This document shows positions 48,692 to 59,420 of a DNA stretch of 64,000 nucleotides, piece by piece. Positions within the stretch are counted from its first letter, which is position 1. Each line of letters opens with the position of its first letter. The DNA is from Leishmania donovani (lineage: Eukaryota > Euglenozoa > Kinetoplastea > Trypanosomatida > Trypanosomatidae), in assembly GCF_000227135.1 (NCBI RefSeq), contig NC_018251.1, positions 461,806 through 525,805 on the forward strand. Reading direction: 5' to 3'. The translations under genes and the position numbers were made by a program. Under the pieces are notes generated by a model. The model had not been told where the DNA came from. It was given only the letters and a program-made list of their open reading frames with translations, and searched no databases.

Positions 48692-49744
48692 ATGACGATG
48701 GCAAACCTCTGCCTTGGCGAGGATTTTAGTGAGGAGCTCACCTGCGCGGTGTGTCTTGACTCATGGAAGGACCCGGTCGAGCTGATGCCGTGTGGGCACA
48801 TCTTCTGCAAGGCGTGTGCGACGGGCTTGAAGGAGTGCCCCGTGTGTCGGGACCCCATCCGCTCCACAAAAGCGCCGAACCGCACATTAGTCAACATGGC
48901 GCTGCAGATCCGGGTAAAGTGTAGACGGTGCCAGTGGAAGGGGACACGTGAGCAAGGGATGAGCCACGTATGCGGGAAGGCGAGCTGCAGCTCGCCGAAC
49001 CAGCCATCGTGTCCGCCTTGGATTACAAAGTCGCAGCCACAGCAGCACCCCACTGCGGCCAAGTTTCCCTCTCCATACACGCAGCAGTCGTCGAATTCAG
49101 GCTACGCGTCATCACCCGGACAGACACAGCAACCAACACAGAACTATCCGGATTTGTGGGAGAGCGGTGATCCGACGCAGCTTCTGCAGCAGTCGGCTGG
49201 ATACTCGACGGGCTGCGGCAACGCTTACTCAGGTGCTGCCCCACCTCCTAGTGGCGGCAACGCAAGCTCTCGAGGAAGCTACCCCACCACCAACTACTTG
49301 AATCAGTCCGGGGCGGGCTACTCCGGCTACAATCAGCAGCCACAACCGTCACGCTCGCTGCAGAGCCGCTACCGCGTGATTGAGCCGACCGGCCCACGCC
49401 CGTGGACGCTGTACGGATTGGACCAGTCCGAGTACGACCAGATCGTTTCTCTCTTTGTTTTCTTCGACGATAACGAAAGCGGTAATCTGGAGCCGAATGA
49501 GGTGACCCGTCTCGCACGTTGGCTGAACTTTGCGATCATCAGCAGGAGCTCTCGCTCCTCCTTTTTTTCCTTCGCTCACGCATCTCCGCTCGTGTGCCTC
49601 GGCTTGTTCGTACTGTGTCTCCGACAACGATCATCACCTCGAAAGCCTCTCCTCTCCTCTCGCTGCTGCTTTGCTCGTGTATTTGTGTTCGCGTTGAAAA
49701 GGGCCTACCCTCCATCCGATTACGAATATAGACGCCACCCATGA
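48692..49744 (+). pseudogene. RING-EF-hand gene, copy 2, C-terminally truncated
   Basis: Identical to copy 3 from the start through the RING, the second zinc site, the linker and the first EF-hand to LARWLNFA (base 49535). It then switches abruptly to the 5' UTR sequence of copy 3 (atcatcagcaggagctctc). The frame happens to stay open through that UTR and stops at a TGA overlapping the next gene's ATG (ATGA). The predicted 350-residue product thus keeps the RING and one EF-hand and gains a meaningless tail. The switch occurs at a short shared word (atcatcag versus gcgaacac), consistent with microhomology joining or with a misassembly of identical repeats. Confidence 0.8.
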
Positions 49745-50931
49745 CGATGGCAAACCTCTGCCTTGGCGAGGATTTTAGTGAGGAGCTCACCTGCGCGGTG
49801 TGTCTTGACTCATGGAAGGACCCGGTCGAGCTGATGCCGTGTGGGCACATCTTCTGCAAGGCGTGTGCGACGGGCTTGAAGGAGTGCCCCGTGTGTCGGG
49901 ACCCCATCCGCTCCACAAAAGCGCCGAACCGCACATTAGTCAACATGGCGCTGCAGATCCGGGTAAAGTGTAGACGGTGCCAGTGGAAGGGGACACGTGA
50001 GCAAGGGATGAGCCACGTATGCGGGAAGGCGAGCTGCAGCTCGCCGAACCAGCCATCGTGTCCGCCTTGGATTACAAAGTCGCAGCCACAGCAGCACCCC
50101 ACTGCGGCCAAGTTTCCCTCTCCATACACGCAGCAGTCGTCGAATTCAGGCTACGCGTCATCACCCGGACAGACACAGCAACCAACACAGAACTATCCGG
50201 ATTTGTGGGAGAGCGGTGATCCGACGCAGCTTCTGCAGCAGTCGGCTGGATACTCGACGGGCTGCGGCAACGCTTACTCAGGTGCTGCCCCACCTCCTAG
50301 TGGCGGCAACGCAAGCTCTCGAGGAAGCTACCCCACCACCAACTACTTGAATCAGTCCGGGGCGGGCTACTCCGGCTACAATCAGCAGCCACAACCGTCA
50401 CGCTCGCTGCAGAGCCGCTACCGCGTGATTGAGCCGACCGGCCCACGCCCGTGGACGCTGTACGGATTGGACCAGTCCGAGTACGACCAGATCGTTTCTC
50501 TCTTTGTTTTCTTCGACGATAACGAAAGCGGTAATCTGGAGCCGAATGAGGTGACCCGTCTCGCACGTTGGCTGAACTTTGCGAACACTCCGCAGGACGT
50601 GAAGCGGATCTTCGACGATATGGATTTTGAAGGCAGCGGAAAGCTCTCCCTCGGCGAGTTCTTGACGTGGCTTCGGTACAACAAGCCGAACCCGCAGGCC
50701 CTCTACGGCCTCACGCAGTCGCAGTACAATACAATCATGATGCAGTTCCATACGTACGACACGAATCAGGACGGGTGCCTAGAAATGAACGAGTTTTCTC
50801 GGTTAGTGCAGAATCTCGGCGACGTGGGCGATGCTGTCACAGCGCAGCGTCTGTTCCAGATGATCGACCAGGATCGCGACGGTGTCATCAGCCTGCACGA
50901 GTTTCTCCGTTTCCGAAGCGGAAAATACTAA
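49741..50931 (+). CDS. RING-finger protein with four C-terminal EF-hands, copy 3, intact, 396 aa
   Basis: N-terminal C3HC4 RING (C18, C21, C34, H36, C39, C42, C49, C52) and a second zinc site (C77, C80, H92, C94). A Gln/Ser/Pro/Tyr-rich linker of about 130 residues follows, then four EF-hand loops starting at D259, D295, D340 and D376. Each loop has Gly at position 6 and Glu at position 12; loops 3 (DTNQDG) and 4 (DQDRDG) are canonical calcium binders, while 1 (DDNESG) and 2 (DFEGSG) are weaker. The Tyr-rich linker followed by EF-hands resembles penta-EF proteins such as ALG-2, where a Gly/Pro/Tyr region precedes the hands. Predicted role: a calcium-responsive E3 ubiquitin ligase. This is inferred from domains; I know no characterised protein with this layout. 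The start is ATGACGATG; the second ATG matches the start of the paralogue at 53894. A SIDER-like copy follows within 260 bases. Confidence 0.9.
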   Translation: MTMANLCLGEDFSEELTCAVCLDSWKDPVELMPCGHIFCKACATGLKECPVCRDPIRSTKAPNRTLVNMALQIRVKCRRCQWKGTREQGMSHVCGKASCSSPNQPSCPPWITKSQPQQHPTAAKFPSPYTQQSSNSGYASSPGQTQQPTQNYPDLWESGDPTQLLQQSAGYSTGCGNAYSGAAPPPSGGNASSRGSYPTTNYLNQSGAGYSGYNQQPQPSRSLQSRYRVIEPTGPRPWTLYGLDQSEYDQIVSLFVFFDDNESGNLEPNEVTRLARWLNFANTPQDVKRIFDDMDFEGSGKLSLGEFLTWLRYNKPNPQALYGLTQSQYNTIMMQFHTYDTNQDGCLEMNEFSRLVQNLGDVGDAVTAQRLFQMIDQDRDGVISLHEFLRFRSGKY

Positions 50932-51186
50932 GGCAAACGATGCCGGCCTTTTTTCTACTTCGGTTTTGCCTCCTCACGGGCAGAGGCAGCGCGATCTGTG
51001 ACCATGACAGCACGCAGCACCAGTGACGCTCGAGAAGCGGGACGGCCACAGCCGTTATGTACGTCTCTTTCACCGCTCGTCTTTTGCACGACACGCTCTT
51101 CGCTGGTGAGAAGTCGCCGTTGCCACGGCGAATATTATGGCGGATTGCATCTTTTCTTGATTCCTTGCAGTACCCATACACCCTGC
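50932..51186. other. Proximal 3' UTR of RING-EF copy 3
   Basis: Unique sequence between the stop and SIDER-like copy G; nothing else is visible. Confidence 0.5.
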
Positions 51187-51357
51187 TGTCGTGGGACCCC
51201 TCCCAGTGCGTGGTATCGCAGGGTCCAGTGCTCCCACTCTGTCTGGGGAGGCCGAGCAGCCCCCCTCCACTATCCCCGCCAAAGGCCAGCCCGCTTCCCG
51301 TGGTGACAGAGTCATGCACCGACGACGTAGGGGGGAGGTCGGAGTGAGTCACCGCCA
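51187..51357 (+). mobile_element. SIDER-like retroposon, copy G (5' part, then gap)
   Basis: It begins gtcgtgggacccctcccagtgc, bridging the two 5' variants seen in copies C and F, and matches the shared block to gtgagtcaccgcca, where the N run starts. After the N the sequence is already inside an EF-hand gene, so the remaining 360 bases of the element and the first half of that gene are missing or the join is wrong. Confidence 0.8.
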
Positions 51358-51456
51358 NNNNNNNNNNNNNNNNNNNNNNNNNNNNNNNNNNNNNNNNNNN
51401 NNNNNNNNNNNNNNNNNNNNNNNNNNNNNNNNNNNNNNNNNNNNNNNNNNNNNNNN
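51358..51456. other. Assembly gap (99 N) between repeat G and RING-EF copy 4
   Basis: A nominal-size N run. At least the rest of the repeat, and in an intact gene about 850 coding bases, would have to fit here. Confidence 0.95.
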
Positions 51457-51786
51457 AAGCGGATCTTCGACGATATGGATTTTGAAGGCAGCGGAAAGCT
51501 CTCCCTCGGCGAGTTCTTGACGTGGCTTCGGTACAACAAGCCGAACCCGCAGGCCCTCTACGGCCTCACGCAGTCGCAGTACAATACAATCATGATGCAG
51601 TTCCATACGTACGACACGAATCAGGACGGGTGCCTAGAAATGAACGAGTTTTCTCGGTTAGTGCAGAATCTCGGCGACGTGGGCGATGCTGTCACAGCGC
51701 AGCGTCTGTTCCAGATGATCGACCAGGATCGCGACGGTGTCATCAGCCTGCACGAGTTTCTCCGTTTCCGGGCGGGGAAAGGCTGA
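51457..51786 (+). CDS. RING-EF-hand gene, copy 4, 3' part (EF-hands 2-4)
   Basis: The visible frame starts at KRIFDDMDFEGSG, immediately after the gap, and covers EF-hands 2 to 4. It is nucleotide-identical to copy 3 except at the very end, where copy 3 has RFRSGKY and this copy RFRAGKG before TGA. The 3' flank also differs from copy 3. It therefore represents a separate gene whose RING half is hidden, or lies elsewhere if the scaffold join is wrong. It could even be the 3' end of the 53894 paralogue, whose own end is in a gap. Confidence 0.8.
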   Translation, partial: KRIFDDMDFEGSGKLSLGEFLTWLRYNKPNPQALYGLTQSQYNTIMMQFHTYDTNQDGCLEMNEFSRLVQNLGDVGDAVTAQRLFQMIDQDRDGVISLHEFLRFRAGKG

Positions 51787-53893
51787 CCATAGCGAGGGAG
51801 AACCGAGGCTGCCCGAAGTGGCTCGATGACAGAAGAGGGCGCAGGAGAGGGGCGGTCGAGCGTTATCTTGTGAGTCGGAGAAGCAAGGCTGGAGTTGTTG
51901 TTGCAGAGGATCAGAGAAATACCCACCACAGACCTATCGTCTCCCTCTCCAGGCTTTATCGTGTGACAAGCACAGACGGGCAGTGTATGACATGACGATC
52001 GTGAGGATGGTGGACTGTCTCGTGGTGGTACAGCGGGACGCTGTGAACGTACGTGTGGTAAGGGGCGGCGTGCTGACCACGGTGACGGATCCGTTGTATT
52101 CTGTGGCAGTGCAACTATTTCCTTTTTGTGGGATGCTGTGTTATTGCTGAACACGTGGAGCGGTGGTCGCCGCCAGCTGCCGTTCCCTTCTTCCTTGTTT
52201 GTGGTAGCACTGCTTCTCTTCTTTCACTTCTCTAGTTCTTTCCCGTCTGCTGTCCCACTCTTTCTTTCTGAGGATTTCTTCCACGCGCCATTTCATGTAT
52301 CATGGCCTCCTGCGAAACCCCATGTGCGCGTGCGTGGTGGACGGGGCTCGTCGCCTTTTTCACGGAAATCCTAAGGAAAACAACTAAACACCGAAAAGAA
52401 AGGCGCAGCGGGCCAGCCGGCGGCCCTGCGCATCGACTACTCGCCTCGTGTGTGTTTGTGTTTTGAATTCATGCCTCCTTTTTGGTTATGCGCACAGTTT
52501 TGCGCTGGCTGAACGGGGGACTAGGTGTCGCTGCTGGCGGAGGTGATGCACAGGGTCGAGAGCGGCTCCGGCAGCGTGGCAGGAACACCACATGTATTGA
52601 CATGTGCACAGCGACATGGACCTCGTTGCTTAGAAGGCAAGGGGGTGTGCGCAGGCAGGTCTGTCACAGTGCGCTCGGAGCGAGAGAGGAGATGCGGCCT
52701 GCGCGAAGAGGGTTTGGTGCGAGGTACGTTGAGGAGGGAGTTATAAAGGGCTCTAGTCGAGGCGGAGAAGGGTCCTACTGCTCGTGCGTGGGTGGTATAT
52801 GCTTGTACTAGCTCATGCTCTTAGCTGTTGTTGCTGTGGATGCGGGTGATGCATCGCCTTCTGACCCCCACCCCCTCTTCCCTATGCAGACTTCGATGTC
52901 GGCTGTGCACGTGTGTAGGGGGTTTTTCGAGGTCTGTTACTGCGATTCCTAACTTTGTCCTTTTTTTTCTCGGCTCGTTATTGCCTCTCTGCAACCACTT
53001 TCCTCCCTCTCGAAGAGGGCGTTGTTTTGCTTCGTCATCATAGTCGTGACGGTCGGCGTGAACGACACACACACACACACACGAAATGCGAAAACGAGCG
53101 TGCACTTACATGAGAGGGCGAAGGCTGCAGATGGTGGTGTGTAGTGCGTATGTGCGCACGCGCCTGTGTGCGACAGTTTGCGTTCTCGGAAGTGTGTCTC
53201 CGAGGTATGTGTGCAGGGGCCTGCGTGCGATGGCGCCGCTGGGAAGAGAGCGAGCGAGCGAAAAGGAGGCACGATACCGCGTGGACGTGGTGGCAAAGGG
53301 CCGCCGATCGCCTATTGGTGGTGCCTCGGCCTCTGCAGCGGAGATGGGTGCGGGGCACTGCCACTGTCCCTGATGTTCATCTTTTCCTCTTGAAGGTTTC
53401 GCACCACTCCCCACCTCTTTCTTTTGTTTCCACGTCTTTCCCCTTGCCCCGCTTCTCTATTCCTCTGTGGTCGTCATGGCGTTGCACTTCCTCTGCACTC
53501 TAATGGCCCCTGAGCGCTGGCGCTCACGACTCTTCTTGAAACCAACGGCTACATGGTCGGGGGGGGGGGCCTCTGGCGACACGCATAAACAAAACATACC
53601 ATATCATTTCTGCCCAATGGCATGGGAGTGTTTGCGTATGGGGGTACGTCTTGTATGGGAGCTGCACTGCATTCTTTCGGGACTCACACACACATATATG
53701 TATATATATAGAACGCGCTAGTGCGCGCCTCTTTTCTCTCGTCGTCTGCTTCTGTCAGCACGCTCCTGCCCCTTCCCCCTCCGTGACCTCTTCAGCGTAC
53801 TGGGATTGAGCAGCATCAAAAAGAGACACCCCGAGAAATAACTCTTGAGCTGATTGTATAGCTCTCCTACGCGTCTTCCTTTGCTCTCCCATA
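51787..53893. other. Intergenic spacer
   Basis: Two kb without a recognisable gene: TG-rich and C/T-rich tracts, a (CA)n at 53066-53083, a G run at 53559-53568 and a TA-rich run at 53694-53710. The sequence just before the next gene is unrelated to the 5' region of copies 1-3. Confidence 0.55.
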
Positions 53894-54704
53894 ATGGCAA
53901 ACCTCTGCCTTGGCGAGGATTTTAGTGAGGAGCTCACCTGCGCGGTGTGTCTTGACTCATGGAAGGACCCGGTCGAGCTGATGCCGTGTGGGCACATCTT
54001 CTGCAAGGCGTGTGCGACGGGCTTGAAGGAGTGCCCCGTGTGTCGGGACCCCATCCTCTCCACAAAAGCGCCGAACCGCACATTAGTCAACATGGCGCTG
54101 CAGATCCGGGTAAAGTGTAGACGGTGCCAGTGGAAGGGGACACGTGAGCAAGGGATGAGCCACGTATGCGGCGCCTCGGGAAGTGGTTCGTGTGCACCGC
54201 AGACGACGACGCCCTCTACCATGAGACCGCCTCCAGCACCGGCGAGTAGCTCCTCTGCTGCTTACGACTACCGCGCGCCGGTGCCGAGCGCGTGCGCCAA
54301 CTATGGTGACTACACTGCACCGCCGAACCTTGAGGATTTTTGGACCAGCGGCGCACCGGCACCACCTGCCACCGCCCCGGGGCGCCCTCGCGTGATTGAG
54401 CCGACCGGCCCACGCCCGTGGACGCTGTACGGATTGGACCAGTCCGAGTACGACCAGATCGTTTCTCTCTTTGTTTTCTTCGACGATAACGAAAGCGGTA
54501 ATCTGGAGCCGAATGAGGTGACCCGTCTCGCACGTTGGCTGAACTTTGCGAACACTCCGCAGGACGTGAAGCGGATCTTCGACGATATGGATTTTGAAGG
54601 CAGCGGAAAGCTCTCCCTCGGCGAGTTCTTGACGTGGCTTCGGTACAACAAGCCGAACCCGCAGGCCCTCTACGGCCTCACGCAGTCGCAGTACAATACA
54701 ATCA
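53894..54704 (+). CDS. RING-EF-hand paralogue B, 3' end in gap
   Basis: The start MANLCLGEDF and the RING plus second zinc site are nucleotide-identical to copy 3 apart from one visible change (Arg to Leu after CRDPI). From codon 95 the linker is entirely different and shorter: about 73 residues, Pro/Ser/Ala/Thr-rich, with MRPPPAPASSSSAAYDYR, against about 132 Gln-rich residues in copy 3. At RVIEPTGPRPWTLYG identity returns and holds through EF-hands 1 and 2 until the N run. Thus two nearly identical blocks flank an unrelated linker. The 5' UTR also differs from that of copies 1-3. Predicted activity is as for copy 3; the linker may decide the partner. About 60 codons are missing in the gap. 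Confidence 0.88.
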
Positions 54705-55503
54705 NNNNNNNNNNNNNNNNNNNNNNNNNNNNNNNNNNNNNNNNNNNNNNNNNNNNNNNNNNNNNNNNNNNNNNNNNNNNNNNNNNNNNNNNNNNNNNNN
54801 NNNNNNNNNNNNNNNNNNNNNNNNNNNNNNNNNNNNNNNNNNNNNNNNNNNNNNNNNNNNNNNNNNNNNNNNNNNNNNNNNNNNNNNNNNNNNNNNNNNN
54901 NNNNNNNNNNNNNNNNNNNNNNNNNNNNNNNNNNNNNNNNNNNNNNNNNNNNNNNNNNNNNNNNNNNNNNNNNNNNNNNNNNNNNNNNNNNNNNNNNNNN
55001 NNNNNNNNNNNNNNNNNNNNNNNNNNNNNNNNNNNNNNNNNNNNNNNNNNNNNNNNNNNNNNNNNNNNNNNNNNNNNNNNNNNNNNNNNNNNNNNNNNNN
55101 NNNNNNNNNNNNNNNNNNNNNNNNNNNNNNNNNNNNNNNNNNNNNNNNNNNNNNNNNNNNNNNNNNNNNNNNNNNNNNNNNNNNNNNNNNNNNNNNNNNN
55201 NNNNNNNNNNNNNNNNNNNNNNNNNNNNNNNNNNNNNNNNNNNNNNNNNNNNNNNNNNNNNNNNNNNNNNNNNNNNNNNNNNNNNNNNNNNNNNNNNNNN
55301 NNNNNNNNNNNNNNNNNNNNNNNNNNNNNNNNNNNNNNNNNNNNNNNNNNNNNNNNNNNNNNNNNNNNNNNNNNNNNNNNNNNNNNNNNNNNNNNNNNNN
55401 NNNNNNNNNNNNNNNNNNNNNNNNNNNNNNNNNNNNNNNNNNNNNNNNNNNNNNNNNNNNNNNNNNNNNNNNNNNNNNNNNNNNNNNNNNNNNNNNNNNN
55501 NNN
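54705..55503. other. Assembly gap (799 N)
   Basis: The longest N run. It should hide the end of paralogue B, its proximal 3' UTR and the first 340 bases or so of SIDER-like copy H. Confidence 0.95.
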
Positions 55504-55692
55504 GGCGGGTGGGGACGGGCATGGTGGTAGGGGGGCGGCTGTGGGGCGGCCTGCGGGGTCAGGGGCGAGTAGATTGTGAGGCGCGGGGCCCTTGCCGTGA
55601 TGCGTGCCTGCTGCTGCTTTTCGCGAGGCGATGGGGCCTGCGGGCAGGGCTGTGCCGAGCGTGGGCTGGGTCATGCTCTGTGGCAGAGGGGA
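55504..55692 (+). mobile_element. SIDER-like retroposon, copy H (3' part)
   Basis: It starts after the gap in the GC-rich core and ends with the common gtggcagaggggacgcg. It differs from copy F at a few single bases (ggtaggggg for ggtgggggg; gctgtgccgagcg for gctgtgtcgagcg). It lies sense downstream of RING-EF paralogue B. Confidence 0.82.
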
Positions 55693-56787
55693 CGCGTCGA
55701 GGCGACCGAAACGACTCGATTAGTCTGCCTTACACAGCTTTTTGCTTTTCTCATCGCCGCTTGAGCTGTCGGGCGAGACAGACCGCTCCTGCCCAGATCT
55801 CTCTTTGATGTCTTGTGATAGGTTTTCCTCTCTATTCGTTGTCAGCCTTTTCCTCCACCACCACGCTTCTGCTGCTCACGCCGTACGCTTTCATGCAGGT
55901 GTACATACCGAAGGTGTGCGTGTGTGTGTTTGGTGAGGGCGCGCCGCTTCTTTGGCATCTCGTTGATTAATTTTTCTTTCATTTTTAAGGGGGACGCCGA
56001 TGGGCTCGTCGTCGTTTGTGTGTGCACGTTGCGCTGCGGCGTCACGCTTGTGCTACACCCCGATAGGGGAGCAGTGCAGCTGGACTTCCTTCTTTTCTCC
56101 AACGACGTACACCCGCCCCCATTCTTCGCTTCTTACAGGAAGAGGGCAGAGCGTGCTTCGATGCAGCCTCACAAGAAGGCACCCAATGCGGCAAGTAAAC
56201 CGAAAAAGAAACGAGAGCGACACTGGGCAAGTCGTCGGACAGATGTGGTGCTGGGGGATATCGGATCATCTCTCTGCTGCTTTGAATGGGCGTATGTGCG
56301 TATATGTGTGTGCTTGCACATGCGTGCTCCTCAATGTGTGTGCCGCAGACTACACGCAGACATTTGCGTGCACACACCCGCTTCCAGGGGCCAAACAGCG
56401 AAAGGAAGCGCACCTGGCCGCTGCTGTCATGCGCCTGGGGCCCTGTTCTCCGCTGCCTTCTTCCCTGCCTGCTTAGTTCTTCTACCTTCACTTCCGTTGT
56501 TTTGTTTGTTTGCCGGCCGACTTCTCCGGCGTCATACACACGTGCGCGCGCACACAAACACACGCACACACACACGCATAACGTGCGCGCGTGCCGGATT
56601 TGTCTGCAAGAACACACTCCGGAACTTCAGTGCCCCGCTGCTTTGAACAGTGAAGAATTGGGCAGCTCCGAAGCCTCGAGGACGGTGGCACGCCATCGAC
56701 ATCGCACACTCGTTGTATTCACAGCACCGCTTCGTATTACGTCGCACATAGACAAACTAAAAGCTCCGTGATTGAAACAACACGGAA
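55693..56787. other. Intergenic, no gene seen
   Basis: Mixed T/C- and TG-rich spacer with (CA)n near 56545-56577. Open frames lack domains. Confidence 0.55.
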
Positions 56788-57390
56788 ATGTCAGAGGTGA
56801 CAGCGTTCTCGGCCTACCAGACCCGCTCGACGCTGCTGGTGGAGAGGGAGAGGGCACTGGACGCGCGCCGCACCGCGGTTGCGGAGCTGCGGCAGATGGT
56901 CGCCACGCTGACAGCCGAGAACCGCACTCGGGAAGAGCAGCTGGTGGCCGAGCGCTCCCGCTTCAGGGAACGCAAGTCAGCCCAAGACGCAAAGGTCTCT
57001 ACAAAGGAGGCGGAGGCTCGCACTCAGCAGAACCGCGTCAGCGTATTAGAGGAGGAGGAGCGGCAGCTCGGCAGCACCATCGCAGAGCGCGTGGAGGAGG
57101 TTCGAACGGCCACCGCCGAGGTGGAGCGACGCCGCGACCTCGAAAAGACTTTGCGCGAAGCGAGGGAGGCACTCAACAAGGCCAAGTTCGCCTTGGAGGA
57201 GAACGACGCCAAGGTGATGCGCCTGGAGACGCGCCTCGCGCGACAGGAACTGGCCACAGATAAGCGTCATGCCCAGCTGGCGGGGCGTGTGCCACAGTAC
57301 TGGTTTCCTCGGGTGCCGGAGGCTGACAAGTCCGCCTCGCTGGAGGACACGGCTGGGGAGAGTGTGTACCTTGTGGATGAGCTCGCGTGA
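56788..57390 (+). CDS. Coiled-coil protein, 200 aa
   Basis: Not recognised as a named family. From about residue 15 to 165 it is almost uninterrupted Glu/Arg/Ala/Leu/Lys heptad-like helix (for example VERERALDARRTAVAELRQM and LEKTLREAREALNKAKFALE) with no proline, typical of a long parallel coiled coil. A short C-terminal globular tail with two prolines follows (VPQYWFPRVPEADK, then VYLVDELA), which looks conserved in style and may be an interaction motif. Strong codon bias and the clean frame against poor frames around it support a real gene. Likely structural or an adaptor, for example in the cytoskeleton or kinetochore, but this is unproven. Confidence 0.8.
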   Translation: MSEVTAFSAYQTRSTLLVERERALDARRTAVAELRQMVATLTAENRTREEQLVAERSRFRERKSAQDAKVSTKEAEARTQQNRVSVLEEEERQLGSTIAERVEEVRTATAEVERRRDLEKTLREAREALNKAKFALEENDAKVMRLETRLARQELATDKRHAQLAGRVPQYWFPRVPEADKSASLEDTAGESVYLVDELA

Positions 57391-59420
57391 GTTGATAGAT
57401 GCATGGAAGTCACCAACACCACTACCTTCCCCCGCTTCCCTTCCCCTTGGTAGGCGCGGTGTTGGCATTGCACCGTACTTCTCGTTTTTTTATGTGTTTT
57501 CTCTGTTAGATGCATCACTTCTCGTCGTTTCTGTTTTACGTGCGCTCAGCTGTTCTCCCCCCGCCCCGCCTCTCTCCACAGCTTTATTGCCCTTCGCTTT
57601 TTTCAACAGCTGTCTCTACGTGTGCGGGATGTGTTTCTGTGGGGTCCTGCTGGGAAGGGCAGAGGATGGATACGGGGCCCATCAGTGACAACGCTCCGTC
57701 GTCTTCCCCCTGTCCCTCTCTCTCTCCGCTTGTGCTTTCTTGACAGTCGACACACCCGTACTTCTGGCGCTAAACGCTGACGACCACTCAACAGCAAAGA
57801 CACAACGCATCGTCGCTCCCACGCGCGGTGACACACCGGCAGAGCCTTCCGCTGTCTCTGCCAGAGCCATCGTGGCAACACGTGTGCGCATTCGTTACCC
57901 AGTCGCCGCATCGCGGCGAGGCTTTCTCACACGGATGTGTCTGCGCTGCTGACGTGTAGACATGCGTCATCGTGTGAGTTGGGATGCGGGCGTAGGCGAA
58001 CGGAGAACTGAGGTGTGGGTCTCGTCCTACCGGCGCCTTACTCTCTGCCACACCATTCAATGGAAGCATGCCTCCTCTCCCTCCTCGCTCCCCGGCACCG
58101 TGTACATCGTTTCCCTCCTCCCACTCTCGCCTGCTGCTGTTCTCCAACTCCGTCGCATCATCGTCATCTCCACCCTTTGTCTTTTGCGCGTGCGCGCGCA
58201 CGCTTAATGATTCCATGCCCACGGACGCGGTTCACTAGAGACACACACGCACTCCTCCATTGCCAGCCCTCTTTTCGCTCTCCTTCTGCTATTCTTTCTT
58301 CCCCTCTCTCTATCCTCTCCTTTCTTTGGCTTTGCCCTCGCCGTCCCGCAGCGTGTGTGTGCCTGTGCGTCTAAAAGGGCGTGCACCTGCTGTGCTGTGT
58401 GTGCTGCTTTGGGCGCTCACACAAGAAGGGGGTGGGGCGCACCTTTTCCCTTCCCTCTTCTCTGGTGGCGTTTGGTTTCCTCTCTCACTCTCGTGCTTTT
58501 TATTTTGTGCTTAGTGTGTGGAGCCCCTACACCACCTTCCCATCCACAGACGCAAGAGCGATACACCCCAAGGCACCGACGTCGTGTGGCACCGCTCCCT
58601 CTCTTCCCCCCTCCTCCTCCGTAGCAGATCTGCTTTTTTGCTTTTTTTTTTCGCTTCCAAGAGGGTGAGGTCAGCATATCGCTGCGTCATCGCCGTACGT
58701 CGTGCCGATTGCTAACTTTTATTCCCTCAAGTTTGAGCCCCCCTTCTACACACGCACGGCGTGCCGCCATTCTTGCCTGTCTGCATCATCTCTGCTCATA
58801 GCCCTTTTCTGCTTTTTCTTTTTCGTGCCTCCCCCTCTGCTGCGCACGCGGGCCTACCCGTGAGCTCACGCAAACGCGCGCGCGCGCTCTCCTGCTGCTG
58901 TTCACTTGGACGTCTCTAAAGTCGGTGCTGCCGTTTTTTTTTTTTCTTTGTATCCTCTCCTCTCTTCTTGTACTCGCCATCGCTTCCTTTGTGTTTCGTC
59001 TTCCCCGTCTTCTCGCTCATTCACTCGCATAACCGCCACCACCACCATCATCATCATTGGTCTCTCCTTCTCCCTCTTGTTGATTGTTTCATCTCGTTTT
59101 CTTGTGCCTTCGTTTCGCGTTGTTTGACCCTCTCTTGTATCCGGACCTTCGTCGCCTCCCTTCGCGCTCTCTCTCTCTTCCAACCTTTATACACACACAC
59201 ACACACACACCAACGTACCCCGTGACGCGGAAGGCACCATTCCGGTGAGCCAACGGTCTCCACGCTTCTTCCAGCTTCCGTTGACATTGCCGTGTGCTGC
59301 CTCCCCCTCTCTCTTCTGCCTCAGCTCTGTGGCGGACACTCCACCGTTGCTCCTTCGGCTCCTGCTGCCTTGCTCTTGTCCTCCACTTCGTGTTGCCCGT
59401 TCTCCCAACACTTCCGAGCC
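57391..59420. other. Long intergenic spacer and 5' UTR
   Basis: Two kb of C/T-rich sequence with T runs (58638-58650, 58935-58945) and (CA)n at 59191-59210. No gene is recognised. Confidence 0.55.

Noticed and set aside
48692..49744. Copy 2 as a complete 350-residue functional gene
   Set aside because: The last 70 residues are a reading of the next copy's 5' UTR, so the open frame is accidental.
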